NCBI GenBank assembly: GCA_026545765.1
Contig: JAIFAC010000482.1
Location: 24,123 to 88,122, forward strand
DNA: 64,000 bases
Origin: Plantago major
Lineage: Eukaryota; Streptophyta; Magnoliopsida; Lamiales; Plantaginaceae
Direction of reading: 5' to 3'
Part shown: positions 24,425-37,689 of the stretch, piece after piece
Numbering within the stretch: the first letter of the stretch is position 1
Layout of the letters: every line of letters begins with the position of its first letter
Made by a program: the position numbers and the translations under genes
Notes under the pieces: generated by a model
What the model saw: only the letters and a program-made list of their open reading frames with translations
The model's database searches: none
Told to the model about the DNA's origin: nothing

Positions 24425-25567
24425 TCAGCTTTTTACACCACGTGACAAATCGGATCTAAACTTCGCACGGTCCTTTGTTTTTCCCTCAATGTTGCAAAGT
24501 GTATTGAATAAGTTCTCAACACGCTCAATGTGCATGAAATCGGTTGTGACGGATAAGAAGATCGCCCCAAGAAGGCAAGTCCTGTAAGATGCTTCTCTTT
24601 CTCCAACCACATTTTTTACCAATTTTCTCGTTATGCTTCATCCACCCAAGTTCAGTCACCTTCATAAGACCCAACCTATCAATCTCCGCAATAATTTGTG
24701 CACCAGTAAGTCTTGTCGGGGCTTTTTTGTTGATGACTTTATTTTTCAAGAATTGATCCTGTTCTTCCTGAACGGATGGTCACTTTCTAGCAACCTACGA
24801 TGGCAATCAAACCAACAAAATTTTCCACTACCCTTCAGTCTAAATGCATCTGTATCCTCCAAGCAATGTGGACATGCAAATTTCCCTGCAGTTTTCCTTC
24901 CAGATAGCATGGAGTACGCAGGGAAGTCACTCACGGTCCAAAGAAGAGCTGCTCTCAAGGTGAAGTTCTTTTTTGTCGACACATCATATGCAGGGATACC
25001 ATCCGTCCACAACTCGATCAGCTCCTTGATTAGGGGTTGCAAGAAAACATCCAACGTCAGTCCAGGATCTTTCGGTCCAGGCACCAACACAGTCAGAAAC
25101 ATGAATGGCTCCTTCATGCACTCACCGGGGGGCAAATTGTACGGTGTGAGCATAACTGGCCAACAAGAGTATTCACGTTCACTCCCGAACGGGTTAAAAC
25201 CATCCGTACAATGTCCCAATCGTACATTTCTAGATTCGGCTGCAAATTCTGGATATGTCTTGTCAAACGATTTCCATGCGGGTGAGTCTGCTGGATGGTC
25301 CATTATCCGAGATTTCCATGCGGGTGAGTCTTCTGCATTATCCGAGATTACTCGCTCCTTGTGCCACCGCATTTTATCCATGTAGCACTTCAAGCATACA
25401 ATCTTTTCAAACGAGGTGCTAGGGAAGTACCACATTTTCTTATGTGGAGATTTTTCTTCCGCTTCTTTGCAGCCCTCCTTGTAACGCTTGTACTGCTCCT
25501 TACCACGTAACTTGCATTCTATTAGATCCGATCCTCCTCCCAATATATCATGCACATTTTCTGACAA
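24425..25567 (-). pseudogene. TNP2-like CACTA transposase catalytic region (frameshifted)
   Basis: Would cut and join the CACTA element's ends. The main frame (24746-25567) contains RLGHCTDGFNPFG, then LWTDGIPAYDVSTKK, LWTVSDFPAYSMLSG, the zinc-type CPHCLEDT and WFDCHRRLLESDHPFRKN. These are the ordered landmarks of the Transposase_21 family, including two of the expected catalytic Asp contexts. The frame shifts near 24748 into NKKAPTRLTGAQIIAEIDRLG and again near 24540, where HIERVENLFNTL (family pattern DVMHIEKNV) continues. A short in-frame duplication makes DSPAWKS appear twice (25257-25350). At least two frameshifts inactivate it. Confidence 0.9.
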
Positions 25568-25869
25568 TACCTATGGTTACCACAAAATTTCTAAACCCGT
25601 GATCTTTTCTTCGCTTAGTAAAAGTTGGTGGGAACTAGGTTTTCTTCAGACAAAGGTCCGACATTACGCCAACCCATTCATTGAAGCTCGTTTGATCGGC
25701 CATTAGCCTTACAACTCATTAGCCAATCCAACAAAGACAACTCAAATGAGCTTACACCGGATAAACCGCTTCCTCGATGATTCTAATAAGTCAAAGAATA
25801 ATCGATCCTCGATTCGTGGTTCCTCCACCTCCACCTCGGTTTCAGTGTTAGTTGTGTCTCAACTCCGCT

Positions 25870-26950
25870 CGCAAAGATCATACACCATTTGTTCGACTCG
25901 AGCTCAATAGCATCGCCTTCGTATGTACTTTGTTCCTCAATTGTTCATTTTTCTCTTCCTTCCACGCCGTATGTATTGGTCATGTATTGTACGGTCAAGC
26001 TTCTCACCATGATGATTCCATACCGGACACGCAGTGAATCCATTTTTCCTCAAGTCGGACTACCGCTTAGAGCCACGATTGCTTGTTTCTCAGACGCTTT
26101 TACTGCAAGGGCACTTTATCAACCCATCCTTTACAAGCCGGATTTGAGATTGCAAATGCAATGAAACCTTCAACCCTTCGTAAAACTTCATTGAACTCGC
26201 CATCGAGAGTACGATAATACATCCATGAACGATCGGTATTCATTGAATAATTAGATAATAACTCACACGCTTGAATTCATTAGATCGAGGTCTTTCATTT
26301 ACGATAATAAATCAATTTCACAATAATTCAATCAATTGCTACGTAATATAAGTTATATTAGCTTCAAATTGTTACGCATTACATAATATAAGTTACTTCA
26401 CTTCAATTTTACCATAATGTTTGGTTTCATATATATATATCAACTAATGATTACTAGTTATACAAGCTAGAGACAAAACGGATGAAACTCCTCATTCTCA
26501 TGCACCCCTCCTCATCACTTCGGACGCTCCTACCACGTAACTTGCATTCCAATGTATCTACATCCTCCCAATATATATACACCATGCACATGTTCCGGCA
26601 AGTAGAAAGGCACTGATAGGCGGCCCCAAACCCCGCCTCTCCTCCATTGAGGTATGCAATGGACGGTGCTTCCTCACCGTGATGAATCAATACATGATAC
26701 TCGCATGAATCCATAACGCCGCAAGTGCTCGAATATCAGAAGGCGCTATAAATTGCTTGTTTCGCAGGTTTTCCAATGTGCAAGGACACTTTATCAACCC
26801 CTCAGACAAACCGGACGTCCATGGCAAACGAGATGAAACCTTTAACCCTTCTACGTAACTCCTGTAATCTCGCTTATTTATCATTGCATTTATCGTATCC
26901 ATGAACGGGTCGGAATTCATTGTATACTTTATTTTTAACTCCGACATGCT
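25870..26950 (-). pseudogene. CACTA transposase-associated N-terminal domain, two diverged copies
   Basis: The 26454-26947 region reads, over two frames, YVEGLKVSSR..., SEGLIKCPCTLENLRNKQFI, APSDIRALAALWIHAS, then YHVLIHHGEEAP. This matches the plant transposase-associated domain (GIKCPCxxCxN...HLxxxGF...YxxWxxHGE). A second, more decayed copy lies at about 25960-26270: it repeats GGGTTGATAAAGTGCCCTTG, the HHG-like codons and the same flanking ATTAGATCGA. The downstream motif TACCACGTAACTTGCATTC is likewise present at both 25502 and 26531. So a segment near 700-1000 bp was duplicated inside the element. Confidence 0.75.
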
Positions 26951-27409
26951 CCAATTGATTAGATCGTATTTAATTTATTAGATCGATTCCAATTGGATAA
27001 GAAGATTGTAGATGTTAATTGTTAATTATTATATGTTCCTTATAAATTAATTATTAATTAAGTGTTCGATGTTACAAAATTGGGTATATATTTTAACCAT
27101 TTCAACCTCTTAGTACATATATTATATACTTAACATACATATCAAGTTAACTAATTACTCTATACATATCAATTACTACATATATTCATATCAAATTACA
27201 TACTTAACATACAAATTTATCAAATCAAAACTACATACTTCTATACTTAACAAACATATCAAATTAACTAAACTAAATATATATACTTAACACACAAATC
27301 AAACTAACTACGTACATACATTCATACATACCAAACTTAACATACTACATACATTCATATCATACTACATACCTAACATATATACATATCATTAACTAAA
27401 CTAACTATC

Positions 27410-27413
<4 letters not shown>

Positions 27414-27496
<83 letters not shown>
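27414..27496. repeat. (TA)n microsatellite, ~83 bp
   Basis: An uninterrupted alternating AT tract inside the CACTA element, within a wider AT-rich stretch (27000-27600) that repeats CATATCAAATTA and ACTTAACAT words. It is a likely hypervariable marker and a likely place for assembly length error. Confidence 0.95.
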
Positions 27497-27499
<3 letters not shown>

Positions 27500-28189
27500 A
27501 AATTTAACAAATAACATATCAAATTACATATAATTGATCAAATTAAATAAACTAACTACTACATACTTATCATATATACATATAATTGCTCAAATTAATC
27601 AAAATAAACAAAATCCCCAAATTTTTAAAAACTAAGGTTTTAGCCAAAATACCTTGATTAATCGGTAGAAATATGAAATTGATCGAAGAACCAAACTCCT
27701 TGTCCCACGAGCTTCGATTAGGCACCAAGATTGGCCGGAATAACGAAGAATTCACCAGAAACCGAAGAGAGGAGAAGAAGAGAATTTGGAAGAAGAAGGG
27801 AGAAAGTGAGCTTCGTCAATGTTTTAGCCGGATAAAACCTTCGGGTCGATTTGACACGTATCCGCCGCCCAAAGGGCGATCTGTCTAGATGGGGCATTTG
27901 ATACCTATCCGTCGCTTTACAGCTTACTGGATAATCTATCCGTCGCCCCTTTTGTTTTTTTATTTTAATTAAAAATAGTAACGACGGATAAAATTATCCG
28001 TCGTTAATAATTTCATTTTTCTTTTTTTTTAAACAAGTCAAACTTGGGCGACGGATAATTATTATCCGTCGCCCAAGTTAGCGACGGATAAATTATCCGT
28101 CGCTAATAAGCGACGGATAACTATTATCCGTCGCCCCATTCCATCATTTTTTCGGGATTTTCATGTGTGTAAACCCCACCAGATTAATT

Positions 28190-29730
28190 CAATCCTACGT
28201 GGAATTTTGTGGAATTAGTTGTATTTTAGCCAGTATATATTTCATTGTTATTTTTGGTATGTTGTCTACATATATAGTTTTTATTAAATCTCATATAACT
28301 TTATCTACAAAAATTCAAAAAATATCTTGAACGTATATTTGAATTCGTCGTGACAAGACGAATCCATAGACACCAATCTTGAGCAGTATTATTTCAAGAA
28401 ATCATTTTATTCATTAAAATAAAATATAAATTTATTAAATAAGATAAAACGAATTAATGAAAACTTAAAAATAGAGTATTTATTAAATAACTTCAATCTA
28501 CATTAATTTTTTTTGGAATTACTTGCATTTTCAACCACTATATGTTCCACTATTTATTTTTTGTATATTGGTTGCATATATAGTTTTTATTAAATCTAAT
28601 ATAAATTTATTCTACAACACTCCGAAAAATATTGTGAACATATATTTGAATTCGCCGTGACAAGACGAATCTATAGACACCAATCTAGATGATTATTATT
28701 AATTAAATAAATTATTTTATTCACTAAAATAAAAAATATATTTATTAAAGAAGCTAAAATGAAATAATGAAATTTAAAAAATAGGGCATTTATTAAATAT
28801 TTAATACTCCACCCATCTATTTAACAAGAAATTAATGATATTTAGATTTTCAATTATAAATTTTGATTCTACTATTGAGCAAAATTAATGGAAATTTAAA
28901 AATAGAGTATTTATTAAATAAGTTCAATATAAGTGAATTTTTTTTGGAATTACTTGCATTTTCAACCAATATATCTTCCACTATTTATTTTTTGTATGTT
29001 GGTGTTGCATATATAGTTTTTATTAAATCTAATATAAATTTATTCTACAAAACTTCGGAAAATATTGTGAAAATATATTTGAATTCACTGTGACAAGACG
29101 AATCTATAGACACCAATCTAGATGATTATTATTAATTAAATAAATTATTTTATTCACTAAAATAAAATATATATTTATTAAAGAAGATAAAATAAAATAA
29201 TGGAATTTAAAAAATAGAGCATTTATTAAATATTTAATACTCCACCCATCTATTTAACAAGAAATTAATAGATATTTAGATTTTCAATTATAAATTTTGA
29301 TTCTACTTGAGCAAAAATTAATGGAAATTTAAAATAGAGTATTTATTAAATAAGTTCAATCTACGTGAAATTTTTTGAATTACTTGCATTTTCAACCAAT
29401 ATATCTTCCACTATTTATTTTTGTATGTTGGTTATATATAGTTTTATTAAATCTAATATAAATTTATTCTACAAAACTCAAAATATTGTGAAAATATATT
29501 TGAATTCACCGTGACAACAGACGAATCTATAGACACCAATCTAGATGATTATTATTAAAATAAATTATTTTATTCACTAAAATAATATATATATTTATTG
29601 AAGAAGATAAAATTAAATAATGGAATTTAAAAAATAGAGTATTTATTAAATATTTAATACTCTACCCATCTATTTAACAAGAAATTAATAGATATTTAGA
29701 TTTTCAATTATAAATTTTGATTCTACGGTT
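28190..29730. repeat. ~430-bp tandem array, about 3.5 copies
   Basis: Units start near 28195 (short copy, about 300 bp), 28498, 28927 and 29362. Each contains in order GGAATTACTTGCATTTTCAA, a GTATGTTGGTT block, TTCGCCGTGACAAGACGAAT, CTATAGACACCAATCTAGATG and CACCCATCTATTTAACAAG. The last three copies are very similar, differing by small indels; the first lacks the CACCCATC portion and is more diverged. The array directly abuts the right end of the CACTA element. Confidence 0.9.
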
Positions 29731-29835
29731 GAACAAAGTCCGAATAGGGGGGCGAGAATTTTGTTCCATGATGTTTTGCCAGGTTAAACGTGAGGCTAAT
29801 GTTTTAGCGCTCGAATTATCAGTTGGGTGTTCTTA
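29728..29835 (+). pseudogene. RNase H-domain relic, internally deleted copy
   Basis: TTGAACAAAGTCCGAATAGG is followed almost at once by TGCCAGGTTAAACGTGAGGC, which reads CQVKREANVLALELS, the C-terminal motif of LINE-type RNase H domains (VKREGNxxAHxLA). Compared with the longer copy at 30655-31000, the whole middle of the domain is missing. It looks like a deletion derivative of the same sequence. Confidence 0.6.
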
Positions 29836-30039
29836 TATAATATAACTAGAACGTGAACGTGTTATTGTGGCATCTAATTACAAATAATAATAAAAGTATA
29901 TGAAGGTAAGTGCAATCGTTGTTTCTGATAACGAATTGTCTTTTTTAGTTGAATTAAGATTTTGAATAGTGCGAATTAATTGTTCCAATTTGATTAAAGA
30001 AGATGGAGAAGAAATATTGGTTATCATTGTTTTTTTTCT

Positions 30040-30245
30040 TCAATGATGAATTGATTTTGTTGGAGTTCGATTAGGTTTTGAATTTATCGAGATGACATAT
30101 TGAGATTTTTAATGATGAATCGATTCTCGGGGTTGATTTAGGCTTGAAATTTAATTAAAGAAGACAAATTGAGTTTTTTTTAATGATGAATTGATTTTGT
30201 TGGAGTTGCGTTAGGGCTTAGAATTAGAATGAATAAAACATATTG
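30040..30245. repeat. ~70-bp degenerate tandem repeat
   Basis: Three units repeat AATGATGAATTGATTTTGTT, GGAGTT, a TTAGG block, TTTGAATTT, then GACAAATTGAG and a run of T. They start near 30045, 30110 and 30182. They lie between the two RNase H relics. Confidence 0.7.
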
Positions 30246-30654
30246 TTTTTTTTATATATTAAAGTCTAATTTACATGCGTATCACAAATCGGTTCAATTT
30301 AACTTAAATTAAGTACTCAATATATAAATAAATACTAGCATTTACGTAACACACTACATGTGTTAAGGGTTTTTATACCAATGAATCTGTGATTGAAAAA
30401 AAAAGAGAAAATATTGAAAAATAATAAATAAAAGGGAGAAACTTACGCCAATGGGATTCGAACCCTGCACCTTCTACTGAAACAATGACACATGTACGTA
30501 TTAAATTCAAATTGAATTATTAAGATTTTAAATTGAATTACAAATTTAGTGAAACATTTTGAATTATTATACTACTTTGAATATACTGTAATATATAAAG
30601 TTGATGGGCTGAATCCATCAGATTCATTTAAATTCCAGCCATCCTACGTGAAAT

Positions 30655-31000
30655 GTTGATACGGTTGAGCAGAGTCCGAATGGGGGGACGTATTAGTGTT
30701 GTTGCTAGGGATCATGAGGGCAATGTTTTTGCTTGGTGATTTTTTTTTTATTTTTATGTCTTATGGTTGCTGAAAATGCGGAAGGTTGGCCAGCCAAATT
30801 AAGAACAAAATTTGTTCGAGATTTTGAGTGGCAACATGTAGTAATTGAAAGGGATTGTTCTTTGGTGATTAGATCTCTTAAATCGACAAATTTTAACTTT
30901 GCTTTATTTCACTTTTCAAAGAAATTCAGGTATTTGATAGAGAATTAAGCTTTGCCAAGTTAAACGTGAGGATAACGTTTTAGCACATATATTATCAGTG
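30655..31000 (+). pseudogene. RNase H-domain relic, fuller copy
   Basis: GGRISVVARDHEGNVFAW (30684-30739) is followed in another frame by RTKFVRDFEWQHVVIERDCS and LVIRSLKSTNFN (30805-30900), then CQVKREDNVLAHILS (30952-31000). These are the three successive motifs of the plant RVT_3/RNase H-like domain carried by LINEs and by derived gene families. The frame is broken by a stop after VFAW and by shifts, and no reverse transcriptase lies nearby. It may be a fragment captured by the Helitron ending at 32782. Confidence 0.75.
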
Positions 31001-31081
31001 TTCTTATGATGATGTTGGTTTGGTATATTTGTATTATCCACACCAAGGTCGTTTTAGCATATATTGTTATAGCGGTATATA

Positions 31082-32330
31082 TGTTACTAGACATGCTTTT
31101 TTCAGTTCCAGGATATAAAAGAGATACGCATGAGCTAATTGGTAGTGTGTTGATCTTTACATGTCTATCAACAACATTTTACACGTGAAGACTTTCAAGT
31201 TCCTTTTCTTTATGTATAAGATATGATCGGTAGTATGAGGTATAAGGGTTCTCTTCTCGACGGTCTCTGTCCGGAAGGGCTGGTTCTATCAAACCCGAAT
31301 TCAACCCCATGCGAAATAATGATGTTCAGGTCCAGTCTAGCATATACTCGAACCCATTCCACACCTTTGTTACAAGACCCGAGCGCAATATTTTATGATT
31401 AAGTTAATAAAAAGTACATTTTTCTCCGCCCCGGGGTGGGGGTGGGGTGTGTCTGCATAGAAACTCACGTCTATCTTCACTCTACTTTCTTGATCCATAA
31501 CGTGTCTGGGGATATAATACTCTCTAGGTGGGAAAACTTAATTCGATCTTCTCTTTACTTTATTGATTTCAGTTTTTTAGATTATAAAATTACAAAACAA
31601 TATATAATCAGGGTAAATTTATTTTTGATGCCAAGTTAATGCGATTGTCAGGTTACCGCATGAATCCAGATAGAGGACCTTTCGATCTATGCTCGATAGT
31701 ACCTTCAACCGATCTTCTAAGAATGTTCTATGAATCGTACTAGACGTGCTTTTTCAGCCCGTAAGATAGAAGGGAGACACACATGAACTAATTGGTGGTG
31801 TGTTGATCTTTACATGTCTATCAACAACATTTTACATGTGAAGACTTTCAATTTCATTTTCTTTATGTATAAGATTCGATCGGTAGGATGAGGTATAAGG
31901 TTTTTCTTCTCTACGATCGAAATAATGATGTTGAGGTCCGGTCTGGTATATACTCGAACCCGTTCCATACCTTTGTTACAAGACTCGACCGCAACATTTT
32001 ATGATTAAGTTAGTAAAAACTACATTTTTTTTGGCGGACGGGGAGGTGGTCCGATATACTCCGGGTGGGGAAACTCTATTCGATCTTCTCTACTTTCGAT
32101 ACATAACGGCCCGATCCGACACTCTAGTGGGAAACTCCTCAGATCTTATCTCTACTTTCCGATCTCAATAACGAGGCTGCTGGATTGGGGGATCAACCGA
32201 TACTTCTGGCGAAAATGTCTTCGATCTTCTTTGTACTTTCTTAATCTCTACGACGGGCCGGATTGGGGTGGCGCTATTTCTAGGCGGGAAATCTCTTCTA
32301 TCTTCTCTTTACTTTCTTCATCCATAACGG
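31082..32330. repeat. ~650-bp tandem duplication containing a ~75-bp minisatellite
   Basis: The block from 31082 (TTACTAGACATGCTTTTTTC) through TTTATGATTAAGTTAATAAA near 31405 recurs from 31738 to about 32020 with roughly 90 percent identity. Shared landmarks include TGTTGATCTTTACATGTCTA and ACCTTTGTTACAAGAC, with a deletion of about 50 bp in the second copy. From about 31440 to 32330 a looser unit repeats: GGGAAA..., TTCGATCTTCTCT, TACTTTCTT.ATC, ATAACG, GGGGTG. Confidence 0.85.
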
Positions 32331-32753
32331 GTGATTTTTGTGTCTTTAGTGGAGTGACGCATACCACCGCGGGGTTGCTAGGAACCGGTGGGTTAACATG
32401 TGAAATTATGTTTGTATAATATTTGTGTGTGTGTGTGGTGGGGTGACCACATATCACCACGTATCATTTTAACAACCCTATCGATCATTTCAGATACTTT
32501 TGTATTTTATTTCGATTCCGCTTGAGAGATAGATTTTTGTAAAATACATGTACTACATTAATTAATGTTTCAAGTAGACCCTATTTTTACATTCTCTATA
32601 GCTAATATAAATAAACACTCAATGATATAATATCGATGAAGATGACTACCGATCGACACCAATGACTTGCTTCATGCTTAATTTGACTATCTTATTTTCT
32701 CGATTAATTTATTTAATGGTTACATATTTATTTCTTTTTAAAAGTAAACTATA

Positions 32754-32782
32754 CCGTGGCGATAGCCACGGGTTAGCACTAG
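32754..32782 (+). mobile_element. Helitron 3' terminus (hairpin plus CTAG)
   Basis: CCGTGGC-GATA-GCCACGG forms a perfect 7-bp GC-rich stem at 32754-32771, followed 7 nt later by CTAG at 32779-32782 and then a T. This is the canonical Helitron 3' end (hairpin about 10 nt before CTRR, inserted between A and T). The element runs leftward from here. I could not identify its 5' TC end, and see no Rep/helicase gene, so it is non-autonomous. The repeat-rich DNA back to about 28.2 kb may be its body. Confidence 0.8.
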
Positions 32783-33619
32783 TAAAATTGTAACTTTCAA
32801 TCCTTTCATTTATCTTTTCCTTCTTAAATAAATTTCCAATATATAGTATACATCAAATTTGATTTTATATATATCTACTTAATAGGAGTACTAGCTATGT
32901 GATAATTAAATTAGATCACATTAAACTGCAGCTAGTCAGGGAAGTAAGCCAATAATGCTGAAGAGCCATCAATTCATCCAAATATTGTGTGACTCAGAAT
33001 GTGTCACGTAGAGATTACATAGGACCATGCTGTTGTGTTGCCCAACAAGTTACCTGTTCATTTCAAGGAAACATGAGCTCAAGTAGCTCATTATAATTAC
33101 ACAGAACATTCAAACATATGAATCACTCAATTAATTACATTCAACATTACCGGCTAGATTTGATTTCACACAAAGTTAAGGATAATTTAAAAAAAATAAT
33201 GCGACATACTGTAGTATACAATTAAGTAGATGAAAAAACATGAAAAGGAATAAATTGAAGATGAATTTGTGGGACATCCAAATATGAAAATGGGGCACAT
33301 ATACTGTCATTCGAAATAGGGAGTACAATTGTGTACTTATGATGATGTTGATAAGTGGATATCCAAGATCTGCTAGCCATACCAATTAATGTGTTGTCCC
33401 TTGTTTTGAAATTTTATTCTTATCCTAAAAGTCCATAATTTGTCTCTAACAACATGAAAATAGTTGGAAATTAGCTGTAACATTGGATTTCAAACCACCC
33501 CCTAAAAGTTCTCTTATCTTTCATTAATTTAAGACTAAGATCTTATTAGGCTTTGTGGACCCAGATCTTGTCCAGAGATAAGATAGTTACCAGTAATCAA
33601 TTATATAACCCTCTCACTC

Positions 33620-33795
33620 ATCCATAATTGTCACCTTATCTTCATGAGTAGATGTAAATTTTATGAATAATTATCAGTACCTTAATCAATAATTGTCACC
33701 TTATCTTCATATGTAGATGAACTTAATCAATGAATATCACCTTATCTTCATAAGTAGATGTAAACTTAATCAACAATTATCGCCTTATATAATAT
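33620..33795. repeat. Short tandem repeat (~45-65 bp unit)
   Basis: The word TCACCTTATCTTCATNNGTAGATG occurs at about 33629, 33693 and 33737, each followed by an ACTTAATCAA-type segment, with a partial fourth unit (ATTATCGCCTTAT) near 33776. Unit length varies by small indels. It lies downstream of the GH9 gene's 3' end. Confidence 0.8.
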
Positions 33796-34244
33796 CAAAT
33801 ACAGAAATTGCACAAGGGTTTGTTGTTGAATTTGGAGTGGTCAATGAGATGAAAGAACTAATAAATTCTGCATTATCAATCACTTATCTGTTGATAAATG
33901 ATTAGGGAATGTTTGAATATCATTAGTTAATTGTTTTAAATCTACTAGAACTTAGAAAAAGTTGGTAAGAAATTAACCAAAGTTTGTTAATAATCATCAT
34001 GTCACAATATATAATGAATGATCCAAGTACATTGTTTGCACTTCTTGGAGGCTGTAACACTGCCCAGCACTTCTCAGATTGCAAGAATTTCTAACCAAAC
34101 TAAATAAATTAAGAAAAACAATTATTAATTGTGCTAGCTACTGTGAGAAACTTGAATCAATCTTGCCAAGTTCATGTTTTATCTAGTGATTGTGCCACTG
34201 AATTCCACAGCAACTAGTAGTAACTCAAATCTTGCAAAAGATGA

Positions 34245-36763
<2,519 letters not shown>

Positions 36764-37235
36764 TAGAACGAACACGATTGTAGGTAGCTGTGTTTGTTTA
36801 GAAACATGTAAAGGGGGGAACAGAAAGGGAAGAAACAGTTTTCTTTGATGTTTTGTGAATGCGGTTTTTTCTGGGTTGAAATAGAGATGGATTTAAGGTT
36901 GCTAGTTCCTTGTTTTAGAAAGTTCTACTTCAATTGTTGGCTGAGGATGATGGAATCTTTTCTGTGATATGGCGGGAATTCAGCTCAAAAGTTAGTTATA
37001 TGTGGTTGGTCTTTGAAAGTCAATATTGATGGACTTGATTCATTGTCCCTTAATAGGAATAAAATGATATTTTATCATCTTTTCTTTTTCTGGTTCTGTG
37101 ATTTCATTACAATCCACCTAGTTTTCTTGCCACATTACCCTGTAATATAGGAATTGAGACTTTTTAAAGTCTTTAAACTTAATTGTTTATGTTATTGCAT
37201 ATTTGACATGAAATTTAATACGATTTCAAAATACC

Positions 37236-37253
37236 AATCAGTATTATATTCTC
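37236..37253. repeat. 18-bp target-site duplication, left copy
   Basis: AATCAGTATTATATTCTC occurs here and again, identically, at 41925-41942. The bases just outside differ (C versus A on the left, C versus G on the right), so the match is exactly 18 bp. It brackets the LINE insertion and is in the length range made by target-primed reverse transcription. Confidence 0.9.
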
Positions 37254-37689
37254 CAAAAAAAAAAAAACAGAATTCCTTCCTCACTAGGTATGCTCTCAAC
37301 AACCTCCTTCAATCTTCCCCCTTTCCGGCCAAAAATCACCGGATCCGATTCTGTCTCACCTGTCTCTATACGGCCAGGTGCTGATAGCTTTCTATGTTGG
37401 ACCAGAACAGGGCGAAGTACATTCGGCTCCTCAAGCTCCTGGTAGCGGAGGAGCCCAGCCATCACCGCCTCCTCCATCGGATGTTGGGCGAGATCAAGCC
37501 CGACGTTCACTAAAAACTTCAAAGTGCCACACCACATCAATACTTTCCAGCCAATTGACAAATCGCAATCACAGACGCAATCTCAATCGATTTGTGTCCA
37601 ATTTCCGACCGAACCAGTTGTTGAGTTCACTTCGAGGAACTACAGACTTTCCACAAGCCTTGGACCAAAGCTCTGCTTGTACGTACAGT

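Larger units (their letters stand above)
22094..28140 (-). mobile_element. CACTA (En/Spm-type) DNA transposon, decayed
   Basis: The left terminus at 22094 reads CACTACAAAAAAACTTGG, the diagnostic CACTA start. Both subterminal regions (22118-22340 and 27895-28137) are packed with direct and inverted copies of CGACGGATA / TATCCGTCG, the clustered transposase-binding motif expected of this superfamily. In between, on the minus strand, lie TNP2-type transposase, a DUF4218-like domain and a second ORF. The right end keeps the CCGTCGCCCCA subterminal segment but then diverges and shows no GTAGTG, so the terminal bases and target duplication cannot be confirmed. All ORFs carry frameshifts; the copy is non-autonomous now. 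Confidence 0.9.

Noticed and set aside
24633-25385. 250-codon plus-strand reading frame
   Set aside because: It is the antisense shadow of the TNP2-like transposase, which has clear family motifs on the minus strand.
28190-29730. CRISPR-like array
   Set aside because: The repeats are about 430 bp with no unique short spacers, and the genome is a plant's. It is an ordinary tandem array.
30445-30490. tRNA-like box B (GGGTTCGAATCCCA on the minus strand), possible SINE or tRNA
   Set aside because: No box A at the right spacing, no cloverleaf and no clear SINE tail. A box B alone is not enough.
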